From assembly GCF_008042275.1 (NCBI RefSeq), contig NZ_RDBK01000022.1:215441-264765 (forward strand): a DNA stretch of 49,325 nt. The letters run 5' to 3'. A program made the position numbers and the translations under genes. Below are positions 15,549 to 23,801 of the stretch, in pieces. The notes under the pieces are model-generated. The model did no database searches. It saw only the letters and a list, made by a program, of their open reading frames with translations, and had not been told where the DNA came from. The DNA is from Streptomyces sp. OR43 (GTDB lineage: Bacteria > Actinomycetota > Actinomycetes > Streptomycetales > Streptomycetaceae). How positions within the stretch are numbered: the stretch's first letter is position 1; each line of letters starts with the position of its first letter.

Positions 15549-15928
15549 CCCCGCGGCGCAGGCGCGACCTGGTGCGCTCGTTCGTCCTCACCGGCGGACG
15601 GGCGCGGCCCACCCGCAACACGCATGTCCTGGACGTGATCACGATGGTGACCAGTGTCCCGGACCGGTCCGTGGCCGGACTGCTGCCCGAGCAACTGGCC
15701 GTGGTCGAACTGTGCCGCGGCGGCTATCTGTCGGTCATCGAGGTCGCGGGCCATCTCGGCCAGCCACTCACCATCACCCGCGTCCTGCTCGGCGACCTGC
15801 TCGACACCGGCCACATCGTCACCCGGCTCCCCGTGCCCGCCGTGCCCGCCGCGAACTCGGCCGCGGGGCAACGGGCCGCCACCGCCCACATCTTGGAGAA
15901 GTTGCTGCATGGCCTCCAGGCTCTTTGA
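15545..15928 (+). CDS. cvnC: Conservon CvnC: DUF742 protein
   Basis: 127 aa starting MTPRRRRDLVRSFVLTGGRARPT, with a DUF742 winged-helix-like body (LCRGGYLSVIEVAGHLGQPL and VLLGDLLDTGHI). The GTG start overlaps the cvnB stop, and its end overlaps cvnD by 20 nt. It is thought to bridge CvnB and CvnD in the heterocomplex; no catalytic motif is visible. Confidence 0.92.
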   Translation: MTPRRRRDLVRSFVLTGGRARPTRNTHVLDVITMVTSVPDRSVAGLLPEQLAVVELCRGGYLSVIEVAGHLGQPLTITRVLLGDLLDTGHIVTRLPVPAVPAANSAAGQRAATAHILEKLLHGLQAL

Positions 15929-16502
15929 CGGTATCTACGTCCGCGACACGGTGCAGCTGACCGCCAAACTCATGGTGGTCGGACCGTTCGGCGTGGGCAA
16001 GACCACCCTGATCGGCGCCGTCAGCGAGATCGAGCCGCTGCGGACCGAGGAGGTCATGACCCAGGCCGGCGCGGCGGTCGACGACATCAGCGGCGTGCCC
16101 GGCAAGACCACCACCACGGTCGCCATGGACTTCGGCCGGGTCACGCTCGCCGACGACCTGGCCCTGTACCTCTTCGGAACCCCGGGCCAGCAGCGGTTCG
16201 CCCAGATCTGGCAGGACCTGGCCCGCGGGGCCTACGGCGCCCTCGTCATCGGTGACTCCCGCAGCCTCGACCAGTCTTTCGAGGCGCTCGCCATGGTCGA
16301 GAGCTACGGGCTGCCGTACATCGTCGCCCTCAACCGCTTCCCCGACACCCCGCAGTACCCCGAGGCCGAGCTGCGCGAAGCCCTGGACCTCGACCCCGGT
16401 ACGCCGCTGATCATGTGCGACGCCCGGGACCGCGAGTCCGCGAAGAACGCGCTGATCGAGCTCGTCAGGTATCTGTTCGCCCGCCACCAGGAGATGTCGT
16501 GA
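15909..16502 (+). CDS. cvnD: Conservon CvnD: small Ras-like GTPase
   Basis: 197 aa. The P-loop GPFGVGKTT is at residues 25-33. A switch I region with KTTTTVAMDFGR, the G3-like LFGTPGQQRF and a degenerate G4 NRFPD in place of NKxD follow, then CDARD. The ATG at 15909 lies inside cvnC. As I recall the family, CvnD switches between GTP and GDP states under control of CvnA and CvnB, and the operon output often affects differentiation or antibiotic onset. The stop overlaps the following P450 start (GTGA). Confidence 0.93.
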   Translation: MASRLFDGIYVRDTVQLTAKLMVVGPFGVGKTTLIGAVSEIEPLRTEEVMTQAGAAVDDISGVPGKTTTTVAMDFGRVTLADDLALYLFGTPGQQRFAQIWQDLARGAYGALVIGDSRSLDQSFEALAMVESYGLPYIVALNRFPDTPQYPEAELREALDLDPGTPLIMCDARDRESAKNALIELVRYLFARHQEMS

Positions 16503-17959
16503 CCTCGCTGCCCACCGATCCCGGTACCGGCTCGGCCCCACCGCCGGGCTGCCCCGCCCATCTGCCCACCGGGGAGACGACGGCTTCGGGTCTTCCCGTC
16601 CTGTACGGGACGGAGTTCGCCGCGGACCCGCACGCCACCTATGACCGGCTGCGGGCCGAGGGCGTCGCCCACCGGGTCGAGCTCGCCCCCGGGGTGGAGG
16701 CCGTCCTGGTCACCGGTTACGACGCTGCCCTGGAAGTGCTGCGGAGCCCGTACTTCAGCAAGGACGCCCGGCGCTGGACCGCGCTGACCGAGGGCAAGGT
16801 ACCGGCGGACAACCAGGTCGTGCCCATGATGGGCTGGCGGCCCAGCCTCTGGTTCGCCGACGGCGAGCGCCACCTGAGGCTGCGTGCCTCGGTCGACGAC
16901 GCGCTCGGCCGCGTCAACCCGCACCAGCTGCGTACGTATGTGCAGCGCAGCGCCGCCCAGCTCATCGACCGGTTCGCCGGCGCGGGCGAGGCCGATCTGG
17001 TCGCCCAGTACGCCGACCCGATTCCGGCCCTCGTCTTCGCCCAGCTCTTCGGCTGCCCGGACGGACTCACCGCGCGGATGGCCTCGGCCTGCAGCCGGAT
17101 GATGGACGCCGAACCGGCCGTCGCCCACGCCGGTGGTGGTGAACTCGCCATGTGTCTGGGGGAGTTGATCGGCATGAAGCGGCAGCAGCCGGGTGCGGAC
17201 CTGACCACCTGGCTGCTGAACCATCCGTCCGCGCTGACCGACGAGGAGATGATCCACCAGCTCGTCGTGCTGATCGGCGCCGGGACGGTGCCGCAGACCG
17301 CCTGGATCTCCACCGGCACGATGATGCTGCTCGCCGACGAGCGCTTCGCGAGCGACCTGACCGGCGGCAGCCTCACGGTGGCCGACGCGCTCAACGAAGT
17401 GCTGTGGCTGCACTCGCCGTTGTCGAACTTCTCGTTCGTCTACGCGGTCCACGACCACACTCTCCGCGACCAGCGCACCGGCGCCGAGACCCACATCCCG
17501 GCAGGCGTCCCGGTCCTGATCAGCCATGCGGCGGCGAACACCGACCCGACGCTGGACGTGGACTCCGGACAGCGCGCGGCGAACACCTCGCACCTGGCCT
17601 TCGGGGCGGGTCCGCACGCCTGCCCCGCCCGGGACACGGCCGGGGTCATCGCCGAGGTCGCCATCGAGATGCTGCTCGACCGCCTCCCCGACATGGCGCT
17701 CGCCGTCGATGCCGCGGAACTCGTCTGGCGCCCGGGCCCGTTCCACCGCGCGCTCACCGCCCTCCCGGTGACGTTCGCCCCCGCTCGTACGTCGTCCACC
17801 GAACCGTCCGACGCCTCCGTAGGAGAATCATGGAAACCAGCCGATGCCCTGTCCTCGACTCATCCGGCGCCGATCTCCACGCCGAGGCCGCCCGGCTCCG
17901 CGCCGAAGGCTCCGCGACGCTGGTGGCGCTTCCTGGTGAGGTCACGGCCTGGTCGGTGA
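16499..17959 (+). CDS. cvnE: Conservon CvnE: cytochrome P450 (CYP157-like, no ExxR)
   Basis: 487 aa, long for a bacterial P450 because of an about 60-aa Ser/Pro/Arg tail that runs 130 nt into the next gene in another frame. The haem loop is FGAGPHACPA with Cys375. The K-helix reads NEVLWLHSP, so Glu300 is followed by Trp303 where ExxR needs Arg. The I-helix reads LIGAGTVPQTAW and lacks the usual acid-Thr pair. Published work on the Streptomyces CYP157 family describes P450s without ExxR, and this fits. A role in the conservon, possibly regulatory or with altered oxygen chemistry, is likely; monooxygenase activity is uncertain. Confidence 0.9.
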   Translation: MTSLPTDPGTGSAPPPGCPAHLPTGETTASGLPVLYGTEFAADPHATYDRLRAEGVAHRVELAPGVEAVLVTGYDAALEVLRSPYFSKDARRWTALTEGKVPADNQVVPMMGWRPSLWFADGERHLRLRASVDDALGRVNPHQLRTYVQRSAAQLIDRFAGAGEADLVAQYADPIPALVFAQLFGCPDGLTARMASACSRMMDAEPAVAHAGGGELAMCLGELIGMKRQQPGADLTTWLLNHPSALTDEEMIHQLVVLIGAGTVPQTAWISTGTMMLLADERFASDLTGGSLTVADALNEVLWLHSPLSNFSFVYAVHDHTLRDQRTGAETHIPAGVPVLISHAAANTDPTLDVDSGQRAANTSHLAFGAGPHACPARDTAGVIAEVAIEMLLDRLPDMALAVDAAELVWRPGPFHRALTALPVTFAPARTSSTEPSDASVGESWKPADALSSTHPAPISTPRPPGSAPKAPRRWWRFLVRSRPGR

Positions 17960-19065
17960 CCCGGCACGACGTCATCCGGGAACTCGCCGCGGACCGTCGC
18001 GTCTCCCGCGACCCCCGGCAGCACTGGCCGGCGCTCGAATCCGTGCCGCAGGACTGGTCGCTGAACGTCTGGGTCCGGGTGGTGAGCGCCTTCACCTCCT
18101 ACGGTGCCGACCACCGCCGGCTGCGCAACCTGATCTCCACGGCCTTCACCCCGCGCCGCACCGAGGCGCTGCGGCCGCTGGTCCAGACGCTCGTCGACCG
18201 GCTGATCACGGAGCTGAGGGAGACGGCCCCCGGCGAGAGCGTCGACCTGCGGGCGCGGTTCGCCTACGTCATCCCCACCGAGGTCATCTGCGACCTGTTC
18301 GGGGTGCCCGCGGACATGCGGTCCTGGATGAGACGGGTCATCGACGCGGCGCTGAACACCGGGGCGAGCCCCGAGCAGGCGGCGGCCGACTACGGGGACC
18401 TGTTCGGCTGCATGGCCGCCCTGATCGCGGCCAAGCGCGCCGAGCCCGGCGAGGACATGACCAGTGACCTCATCGCGGCCCGCGACGGCGAGGCCAAGCT
18501 GGACGAGGAGCAGCTCGTGTCCACGCTGATCCTCATGATCGGCGCCGGGTCCGAGACCGCCGTGAACCTCATCTCCCACGCCGCCATCGCCCTGGTCACG
18601 CACCCGGAGCAGCTGGCACTCGTGCGGGCGGGCGAGATCGGCTGGGACGCCGTGATCGAGGAGACCCTCCGCCGCGATGCGCCGATCATGCACATGCCGC
18701 TGCGCTACGCGGTCGAGGACATCGACCTCGGTGACGTCGTGATCAGGAAGGGCGACGCGATCCTCCTCGCCTTCGGCGCCGCGGGCCGTGACCCCGCCGT
18801 CCACGGGGACAGCGCCTGCGAGTTCGACGCCACCCGGGAGTCCACGGACCACCTGGCCTTCGGTCACGGCGTCCACTTCTGCCTGGGCGCGCCGCTGGGC
18901 CGGATGGAGGCCGACATCGCGCTCCGGGCGCTGTTCGGCGCCTTCCCGGACCTGGCCCTCGCCGTGCCCGAGAGCGAACTCGTTCCGCAGGCCTCCTTCA
19001 TCGCCCACGGCTACCAGCGGCTGCCGGTGATCCTGCGGCCCGCAGGGGTCGCGGCCGCCGTCTGA
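17830..19065 (+). CDS. Cytochrome P450, canonical (CYP154-like)
   Basis: 411 aa starting METSRCPVLDSSG; the ATG has AGGAG 4 nt upstream and lies inside the 3' end of cvnE. All hallmarks are present: the I-helix MIGAGSETAVNLI, the K-helix EETLRRDAPI with ExxR, and the haem loop FGHGVHFCLGAPLGR with Cys351. CYP157/CYP154 pairs in conservons are known from S. coelicolor. The two P450s may work together, this one supplying catalysis. The substrate is unknown. Confidence 0.92.
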   Translation: METSRCPVLDSSGADLHAEAARLRAEGSATLVALPGEVTAWSVTRHDVIRELAADRRVSRDPRQHWPALESVPQDWSLNVWVRVVSAFTSYGADHRRLRNLISTAFTPRRTEALRPLVQTLVDRLITELRETAPGESVDLRARFAYVIPTEVICDLFGVPADMRSWMRRVIDAALNTGASPEQAAADYGDLFGCMAALIAAKRAEPGEDMTSDLIAARDGEAKLDEEQLVSTLILMIGAGSETAVNLISHAAIALVTHPEQLALVRAGEIGWDAVIEETLRRDAPIMHMPLRYAVEDIDLGDVVIRKGDAILLAFGAAGRDPAVHGDSACEFDATRESTDHLAFGHGVHFCLGAPLGRMEADIALRALFGAFPDLALAVPESELVPQASFIAHGYQRLPVILRPAGVAAAV

Positions 19066-19229
19066 CCCATGCCCGGCGCACCGTGACCGGCAGGGGGCGC
19101 GCCTGTGACCGGCGCCTGCCGTGCCCTCTCCCGTGCCTCTCTCCTACGGTTCTCGAGGGCGGGGCGGCGGGGGTGCGGCGGGGGCAGGGCCCTTCGCCGG
19201 ACGGACCGGAACCCGTGGGAAGGTGAACG

Positions 19230-19512
19230 ATGAGCGGGAGTCCCGCCGCACGGAGCGAGCGCGACGGCCCTGTTCGCGACGGTCCTGTCCCGCCCCGAAG
19301 TCCGCAACGCGGCCGACGGCCCGGCCGCATGCCAACTCGTGCATTCCTTCAGCACGTTCGACGCCGGACCCGACGCTGCGGTCGGGGCGCTGTGGGCTGA
19401 GGGCGGTGCGTCGGCACCTTCGGCAACTGACACCGCACGTCGGTGGCTGAAAGGTCCCGCCGCTCACGCGCCCCGTGCCGGGGCGGGGTCCGTGCACGGC
19501 CGACGGTCTTGA
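19230..19512 (+). pseudogene. Probable frameshifted small gene remnant
   Basis: The ATG at 19230 has a strong GGAAGG 6 nt upstream and begins MSGSPAARSER. After about 12 codons this frame loses its G/C third-position bias. The +1 frame picks up a coding-like run (ATALFATVLSRPEVRNAAD, then CQLVHSFSTFDAG) that ends at TGA 19510-19512. One base change near 19265 would join them. No family is recognised. The rest of 19066-19526 shows nothing else that I can support. Confidence 0.3.
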
Positions 19513-19515
19513 CCT

Positions 19516-19521
19516 AGGGTC
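19516..19521 (+). promoter_or_regulatory. -10 box of a leaderless NTF2-like gene
   Basis: TAGGGT ends 5 nt before the ATG at 19527. No Shine-Dalgarno precedes the ATG and no strong -35 is visible. Confidence 0.55.
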
Positions 19522-19526
19522 CACGC

Positions 19527-19916
19527 ATGAACGCAAGCGATGAGGAGGAACGGTCCGTGCGGGCCGCCGTCGAGGGCGAACTGAGGCTGCTCGAGCCGGG
19601 CGTGCGCGCCTCGCCCGACGCGGTCACCGCCCTCCTCGACCCCGAGTTCACCGAGTTCGGGGCCTCGGGACGGCGCTACGACAGGACGTCGGTCCTGGCC
19701 GTCACGTCCGCCGTCGACGAGAGCGACCCCGGGCCGAGCGCCGTCACCGGGATGTCCGGTGTGCTGCTGGCGCCGGGCCTGGTCCATCTGACGTACACCT
19801 CCGAGAGGAACGGCAGGCGATTCAGGCGCAGTTCGCTCTGGCGCCGGTCGGACGCCGGCTGGCGGATGTACTTCCATCAGGGGACCCCGGCCGGGCCCGC
19901 CGCAGCCCAGCGCTGA
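19527..19916 (+). CDS. NTF2-like / DUF4440 protein
   Basis: 129 aa starting MNASDEEERSVRAAVEGELR. A helix-rich N-terminus with LLDPEFTEFGASGRRYDR, then LAPGLVHLTYTSERNGRRFRRSSLWRRSDAGWRMYFHQGT, is the DUF4440 (NTF2-like) pattern, including the final W-x-M-x-x-H-Q-G strand. These proteins bind small ligands or act as isomerases or hydrolases; the substrate is unknown. It is read from an apparently leaderless promoter and is 43 bp upstream of the LD-carboxypeptidase gene. Confidence 0.8.
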   Translation: MNASDEEERSVRAAVEGELRLLEPGVRASPDAVTALLDPEFTEFGASGRRYDRTSVLAVTSAVDESDPGPSAVTGMSGVLLAPGLVHLTYTSERNGRRFRRSSLWRRSDAGWRMYFHQGTPAGPAAAQR

Positions 19917-19947
19917 ATATCCGGCGGACATGCCGAGGGTGGCTGAC

Positions 19948-19953
19948 TAGGCT
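19948..19953 (+). promoter_or_regulatory. -10 box of the leaderless LD-carboxypeptidase gene
   Basis: TAGGCT ends 6 nt before the GTG at 19960; there is no Shine-Dalgarno. Confidence 0.55.
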
Positions 19954-19959
19954 CAACGG

Positions 19960-21003
19960 GTGACGGAATCCCGCTACCCCTCCAAGCCCCGGCCCGGTGA
20001 CCGCGTCGCCGTGCTGTCCCCCTCCTCCGGTCTCCCCGGCCTCCTCCCGCTGCCGTACGAGCTGGGGCTGCGCAGGCTCCGCGACGAGTTCGGGCTGGAA
20101 CCCGTGGAGTACCCGGCCACCCGGAAGATGGGCTCCACTCCGCAGGAACGCGCCGCCGACATCCACGCGGCCTTCGCCGACCCGACGATCAAGGCGGTCA
20201 TCGCCAGCATCGGCGGTGACGACCAGATCACCGTGCTGCCGCATCTGGACCGTGAACTGCTGCGTACCCACCCCAAGCCGTTCTTCGGCTACAGCGACAA
20301 CACCAACCTGCTGGTGTTCCTCGACCGCCTCGGAATCGTCGGCTACCACGGCGGATCCGTGATGGTCGAGCTCGGCCGCCCGGGCGCCATGCACCCTCTG
20401 ACGGCCGCGTCGCTGCGGGCGGCGCTCTTCACCCGTGACGACCACGAACTGACCCCGGCGAAGGAGACCGGCAGCGTCAACGGCCGGTGGGAGGACCCGC
20501 ACACCTTCGACCACGAGCCCGGCCTGCTGCCCGCCGACGCCTGGACCTGGCACCACGCCGACAGGGTCGTCGAAGGCGCGAGCTGGGGAGGCAACCTGGA
20601 GATCCTTTCCTGGCTGCTCATGGCCGACCGGGAGATCCGCCCGGCGGCCGAGTACGAGGGCCGGGTGCTGTTCCTCGAAACCTCCGAGGAGATGATCAGC
20701 GCCGACGAGGTGTACCGGATCCTGCGGAACATGGGGGAGCGCGGACTCCTGCGCCGGTTCCCCGCGCTGCTGATGGCCCGGGCCAAGAACTGGTCCTTCG
20801 AACAGCCCCTCGACGCCGCCGCCGGGAAGCGGTATCGCGAACAGCAGCGCGAAGCCGTGCTGCGGGCCCTGAACGAGTACGCCCCCGACACGATGGCCGT
20901 CCTCGACGTCGACTGCGGCCACACGGACCCGCAGTTGGTCATCCCGTACGGCGGACGGATTCGGGTGGACGGTGTGGCCCGCCGGATCGTGGTGACCTAC
21001 TAG
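19960..21003 (+). CDS. S66 family LD-carboxypeptidase / MccF-like peptidase
   Basis: 347 aa. The S66 catalytic triad is visible: the nucleophile in FFGYSDNTN (Ser112), Glu214 in WGGNLEIL, and His321 in CGHTDPQLV. The family includes murein tetrapeptide LD-carboxypeptidases and MccF, which cleaves microcin C-type aminoacyl nucleotides. The length and the GGDDQITVLP loop fit the MccF-like branch. No signal peptide is present, so it acts in the cytoplasm. The final TAC-TAG is intact, but the TAG is part of the CTAG target duplication of the IS element that begins at the next base. Confidence 0.88.
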   Translation: MTESRYPSKPRPGDRVAVLSPSSGLPGLLPLPYELGLRRLRDEFGLEPVEYPATRKMGSTPQERAADIHAAFADPTIKAVIASIGGDDQITVLPHLDRELLRTHPKPFFGYSDNTNLLVFLDRLGIVGYHGGSVMVELGRPGAMHPLTAASLRAALFTRDDHELTPAKETGSVNGRWEDPHTFDHEPGLLPADAWTWHHADRVVEGASWGGNLEILSWLLMADREIRPAAEYEGRVLFLETSEEMISADEVYRILRNMGERGLLRRFPALLMARAKNWSFEQPLDAAAGKRYREQQREAVLRALNEYAPDTMAVLDVDCGHTDPQLVIPYGGRIRVDGVARRIVVTY

Positions 21004-21097
21004 GCACTGTTTCTCGGATCATGTGCGGAGCAGGGTGACCTGAGAAACAGGGACCTAACTGGTAGATCGTTCGGCGATGCTGCGGCGTTGGTAGGAA

Positions 21098-22555
21098 TTA
21101 TTGGCGGCTGAGGTTACGGGTTACTCCGGCGGCGATGGTCGTAGCGAGGATCCAGCCTGCTGCGATCAGTACATAGGACAGCCACTGGTAAAGGCCTGTG
21201 GGATTGAATGCCTTCTCTTGGCCGAAGTCGATGATGGGCAGGAGAAGGTCGAGAGTATAGACAAAGGGATTGAGGTCCGGTCCTTTTCCGCGCTCGGCCG
21301 GATTTGGGTGATGTAGCCCGTAGGCGACTGAGCCGAGCAGCAGCAGGGCGAGGAGCCAAGCCATGGCACGGGTGGGGCGGAAGCCGTAGCCTACGGTGGC
21401 ATCTTGGAGGTGGCCCCAGATCTTGCCGTACCAGGTCAGCGTGGTCCGCTGCCGGCGTTGTTTGGCGAGTTGGACCGTGCGGGCCTCCTTGTCGTCTCCG
21501 ACGCGGCGGTAAGAGTCCGCGAGTTGCTCGTAGGCTTGAGGCACGAAGCCCCCTTCGTCTCGCTCCAATAGGGCAAGTCGTTGAGCCGCGGGCAGGCGCG
21601 GGACGATCGCTTCGTACGTCAGGCCGTCCAGACGTACCTTGGCGGGCCAGACCTGGGGTTTAGCATGGATGATCTTGAAGTTGGCGTAATGCATTTTGAC
21701 GTCGCCTGCGACTGGGGCGGCGTCCCAGAGCGAGAACACTGCAGCCTCGCAGCTGCTGACACCCAGCGCGACACCACCCGGGTTGCGGAGCTGAGCCTCA
21801 ATAAAGGTGATCAGCCCGGTGACCTTGGTCCCGGTCAGTCTGACGCGGCCATCGGTTATGAGGCCACCCGCGTTGAGCACGGTTCCGACGGTGAGGTGGG
21901 CAGCGTTTAGCGCGTCTCCGCCCGAGTTGCTGATGTGGGCATCTTCAAGGTCGAGGGTTCCCTCGATTCGGGTGGCCCCAAGGCGAATTTCGCCGTGGGC
22001 CACCAGTTTGGGTGCCCAGATGTCGTTGCCGATGGAGGCGTTGCTGAGTTGGAGGACACAACCGCCGTCGGTGCCAAGGTGGGCTCGGTCGAGAAAAACT
22101 CCTCCGGCGATCTGGGCGCTGCCCAGTTGGATACTCCCCGGTATACGGCAGTCGGTGAGCCGGAGTGTGTCATCGACGTGTATGGCTGTGGCCGTGAGTG
22201 CGGGAAGGCACGAACCGCTGAGGTCGAGCTGGCGGGTGCGTGCTCCGTAGAAGTCCGGGGTTTGCTCGAAGTGGCAGGCGCTGAGATGGATGGGGTGGAC
22301 GATCTCTGCGTGCTTGAGGCTGAGAAGGCCGGTGATCCGGGCGCCGGTGAGGTGTAGTGCGGGTACTTTGCCGGATTCAGGGGGGCTGCTGAGGAGGAGG
22401 GCGCGGAGAACGTCGGCGCGGACTGTTCGCTCGGGGCCCCAGGCGCCGGGCTGTTCAGGGTTCTCGTTCTGGGCCTGACGGAGGTCGATCGGTTCACCGC
22501 GAGGGAACGCCTCACAGAGTTGGTGTTCCGAAGAGGTCAAGTCCACGATCTCCAT
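21098..22555 (-). CDS. IS passenger: repeat-rich membrane protein
   Basis: 485 aa starting MEIVDLTSSEHQLCEAF. Residues from about 80 to 320 form a right-handed beta-helix-like region of pentapeptide-type repeats (LHLTGARITGLLSL, LDLSGSCL, IQLGSAQI, LDLEDAHI, VRLTGTKVTG). A helical stretch with RLALLERDEGGFVPQAYEQ follows. The C-terminal part has two hydrophobic spans (MAWLLALLLLGSVAYG and YVLIAAGWILATTIAAG). Related proteins are often annotated as membrane proteins of unknown function. Codon use is less G/C-biased than in neighbouring genes, consistent with transfer. Its presence inside the IS ends makes it cargo; a stress or toxin-immunity role is speculative. Confidence 0.72.
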   Translation of the reverse strand: MEIVDLTSSEHQLCEAFPRGEPIDLRQAQNENPEQPGAWGPERTVRADVLRALLLSSPPESGKVPALHLTGARITGLLSLKHAEIVHPIHLSACHFEQTPDFYGARTRQLDLSGSCLPALTATAIHVDDTLRLTDCRIPGSIQLGSAQIAGGVFLDRAHLGTDGGCVLQLSNASIGNDIWAPKLVAHGEIRLGATRIEGTLDLEDAHISNSGGDALNAAHLTVGTVLNAGGLITDGRVRLTGTKVTGLITFIEAQLRNPGGVALGVSSCEAAVFSLWDAAPVAGDVKMHYANFKIIHAKPQVWPAKVRLDGLTYEAIVPRLPAAQRLALLERDEGGFVPQAYEQLADSYRRVGDDKEARTVQLAKQRRQRTTLTWYGKIWGHLQDATVGYGFRPTRAMAWLLALLLLGSVAYGLHHPNPAERGKGPDLNPFVYTLDLLLPIIDFGQEKAFNPTGLYQWLSYVLIAAGWILATTIAAGVTRNLSRQ

Positions 22556-22645
22556 CCGCGGCACATTACCTCGTAGGGGGTATGCCCTCGGAACTGCTTT
22601 TGGGATCTGCTGACCTGAGCGGCTCAATTAGGCCAGGCTGGCTGT

Positions 22646-23577
22646 ATGGGGCGAGGGGATCTGACGAATGCGGAGTGGGACCGACTGGAGTCGTTCTTAC
22701 CTCCTGGTGGTGCGCGTGGTGGTCGGTGGAGCGATCACCGCCGGGTGATCAACGGGGTTCTCTACCGAGTGCGGACCGGTGTCCAGTGGCGGGACTTGCC
22801 GGAGCGGTTCGGACCGTGGGAGACAGTCTATAAACGACATCGCCGCTGGTCAGCCGATGGAACCTGGCAGATGCTGTTGTCTCGCATCCAGGCAGCCGAG
22901 GATGCGGCGGGCGGTATCGACTGGGATGTGTCGGTGGACTCGACGGCAGTACGAGCTCACCAGCACGCCGCCGGTGCGAAGAAGGCTCCTCCGGCCGCCC
23001 TTCCTCAAAAGGGGGCCGGACGGGGGACGAACCAGGTCGATCCGGTACTGCGGAAACTGGTCGCCCGTCTGGAGGAGGTGGTCAGATCGGTGAGTGTCTG
23101 GGGCGGTCCCGCGGCGGTTTCACCACCAAGATCCACCTTGCCGCCGAGGGGCGATGCCGGCCCCTCGCGTTTGTCCTGACACCCGGACACTACGGTGGCG
23201 GACCCCAGCTCGAGCGGGTCCTGGAGCGGGTATCGGTGCCCCGAACCGGAGTGGGCCGGCCTCGAACCCGGCCTGACCGTGTCCTGGCGGACAAGGCGTA
23301 TACGTCGCGCAGAAACCGCCGCTACCTGCGGCGACGCGGTATCCCGCACACGATTCCAGAACGCCTTGACCAGCAAAGACACCGCAAGAGCCGAGGCTCC
23401 CGAGGCGGTCGCCCCACCGGTTTCGACAGCGAGCGCTACAAGAAGCGCAACACCGTCGAACGCACCATCAACCGCCTCAAGGGCTTCCGGGCCGTCGCCA
23501 CCCGCTATGAGAAACGCGCCTATATCTACCTCGGTACCGTCACGCTCGCAGCACTCGTCATCTGGCTCAGAACATGA
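22646..23577 (+). CDS. IS5 family transposase, two overlapping frames
   Basis: The first frame begins MGRGDLTNAEWDRLESFLPP and carries the first catalytic Asp (Asp98 in VSVDSTAVRAHQHAAG). A second frame, -1 relative to it, continues with GECLGRSRGGFTTKIHLAAE, LADKAYTSRR (second Asp) and RNTVERTINRLKGFRAVATRYEK (Glu). Together they give a full DDE domain. The sequence AAAAGGGGG at 23007-23015 is a likely -1 slip site, because the -1 frame is open from there on. The TGA stop lies inside the right terminal repeat. It could be a programmed frameshift or a disabling mutation. Confidence 0.85.
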
Positions 23578-23606
23578 TCCGAGAAACAGCGCCTAGAGCC
23601 CTGCGG

Positions 23607-23700
23607 CCGTGCTGGAACCCTCGGCCCTGCTGGAACCTCCGCCCCTCCCGGAACCCACCGCCCCTCCCGGCGCTCTCCGCCCTTTCCTGAACCCTCCGCC
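23607..23700. repeat. Imperfect 18-19-bp tandem repeats
   Basis: About five imperfect copies of a unit like CCCTGCTGGAACCCTCCG. They follow the IS right end and precede the FadR-type gene. Before the IS inserted they would have begun just downstream of the LD-carboxypeptidase stop codon. No gene is seen in 23597-23801. Confidence 0.6.
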
Positions 23701-23707
23701 CTTTTTC

Positions 23708-23718
23708 TGGTCCGACCA
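23708..23718. promoter_or_regulatory. FadR/LldR-type operator upstream of the regulator
   Basis: TGGTCCGACCA is an odd-centred perfect palindrome matching the GntR/FadR consensus TGGTC-N-GACCA. It lies 84 bp before the regulator ATG, so autoregulation is likely. Confidence 0.75.
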
Positions 23719-23801
23719 CATGCCATGTGTGACATAGTGGGAGATTCGGAAGAGGACGAGGCCGGTAGCGGAACGGCTCCGGCCGGGGCAGGGGGTGGCG
23801 G

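Larger units (their letters stand above)
21004..23592. mobile_element. IS5-type insertion element with a passenger gene
   Basis: Terminal inverted repeats of about 22 bp (GGCACTGTTTCTCGGATCAT at the left, one mismatch at the right) bound a 2589-bp element. CTAG is duplicated at 21000-21003 and 23593-23596, as IS5 elements do (YTAR targets). It carries a two-frame DDE transposase next to the right end and a 485-aa membrane protein gene on the other strand next to the left end. A second, inverted end-like motif (GAGAAACAG) lies at 21042-21050. TGACCTGAG occurs at 21036-21044 and again at 22611-22619, flanking the passenger segment. Confidence 0.88.
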
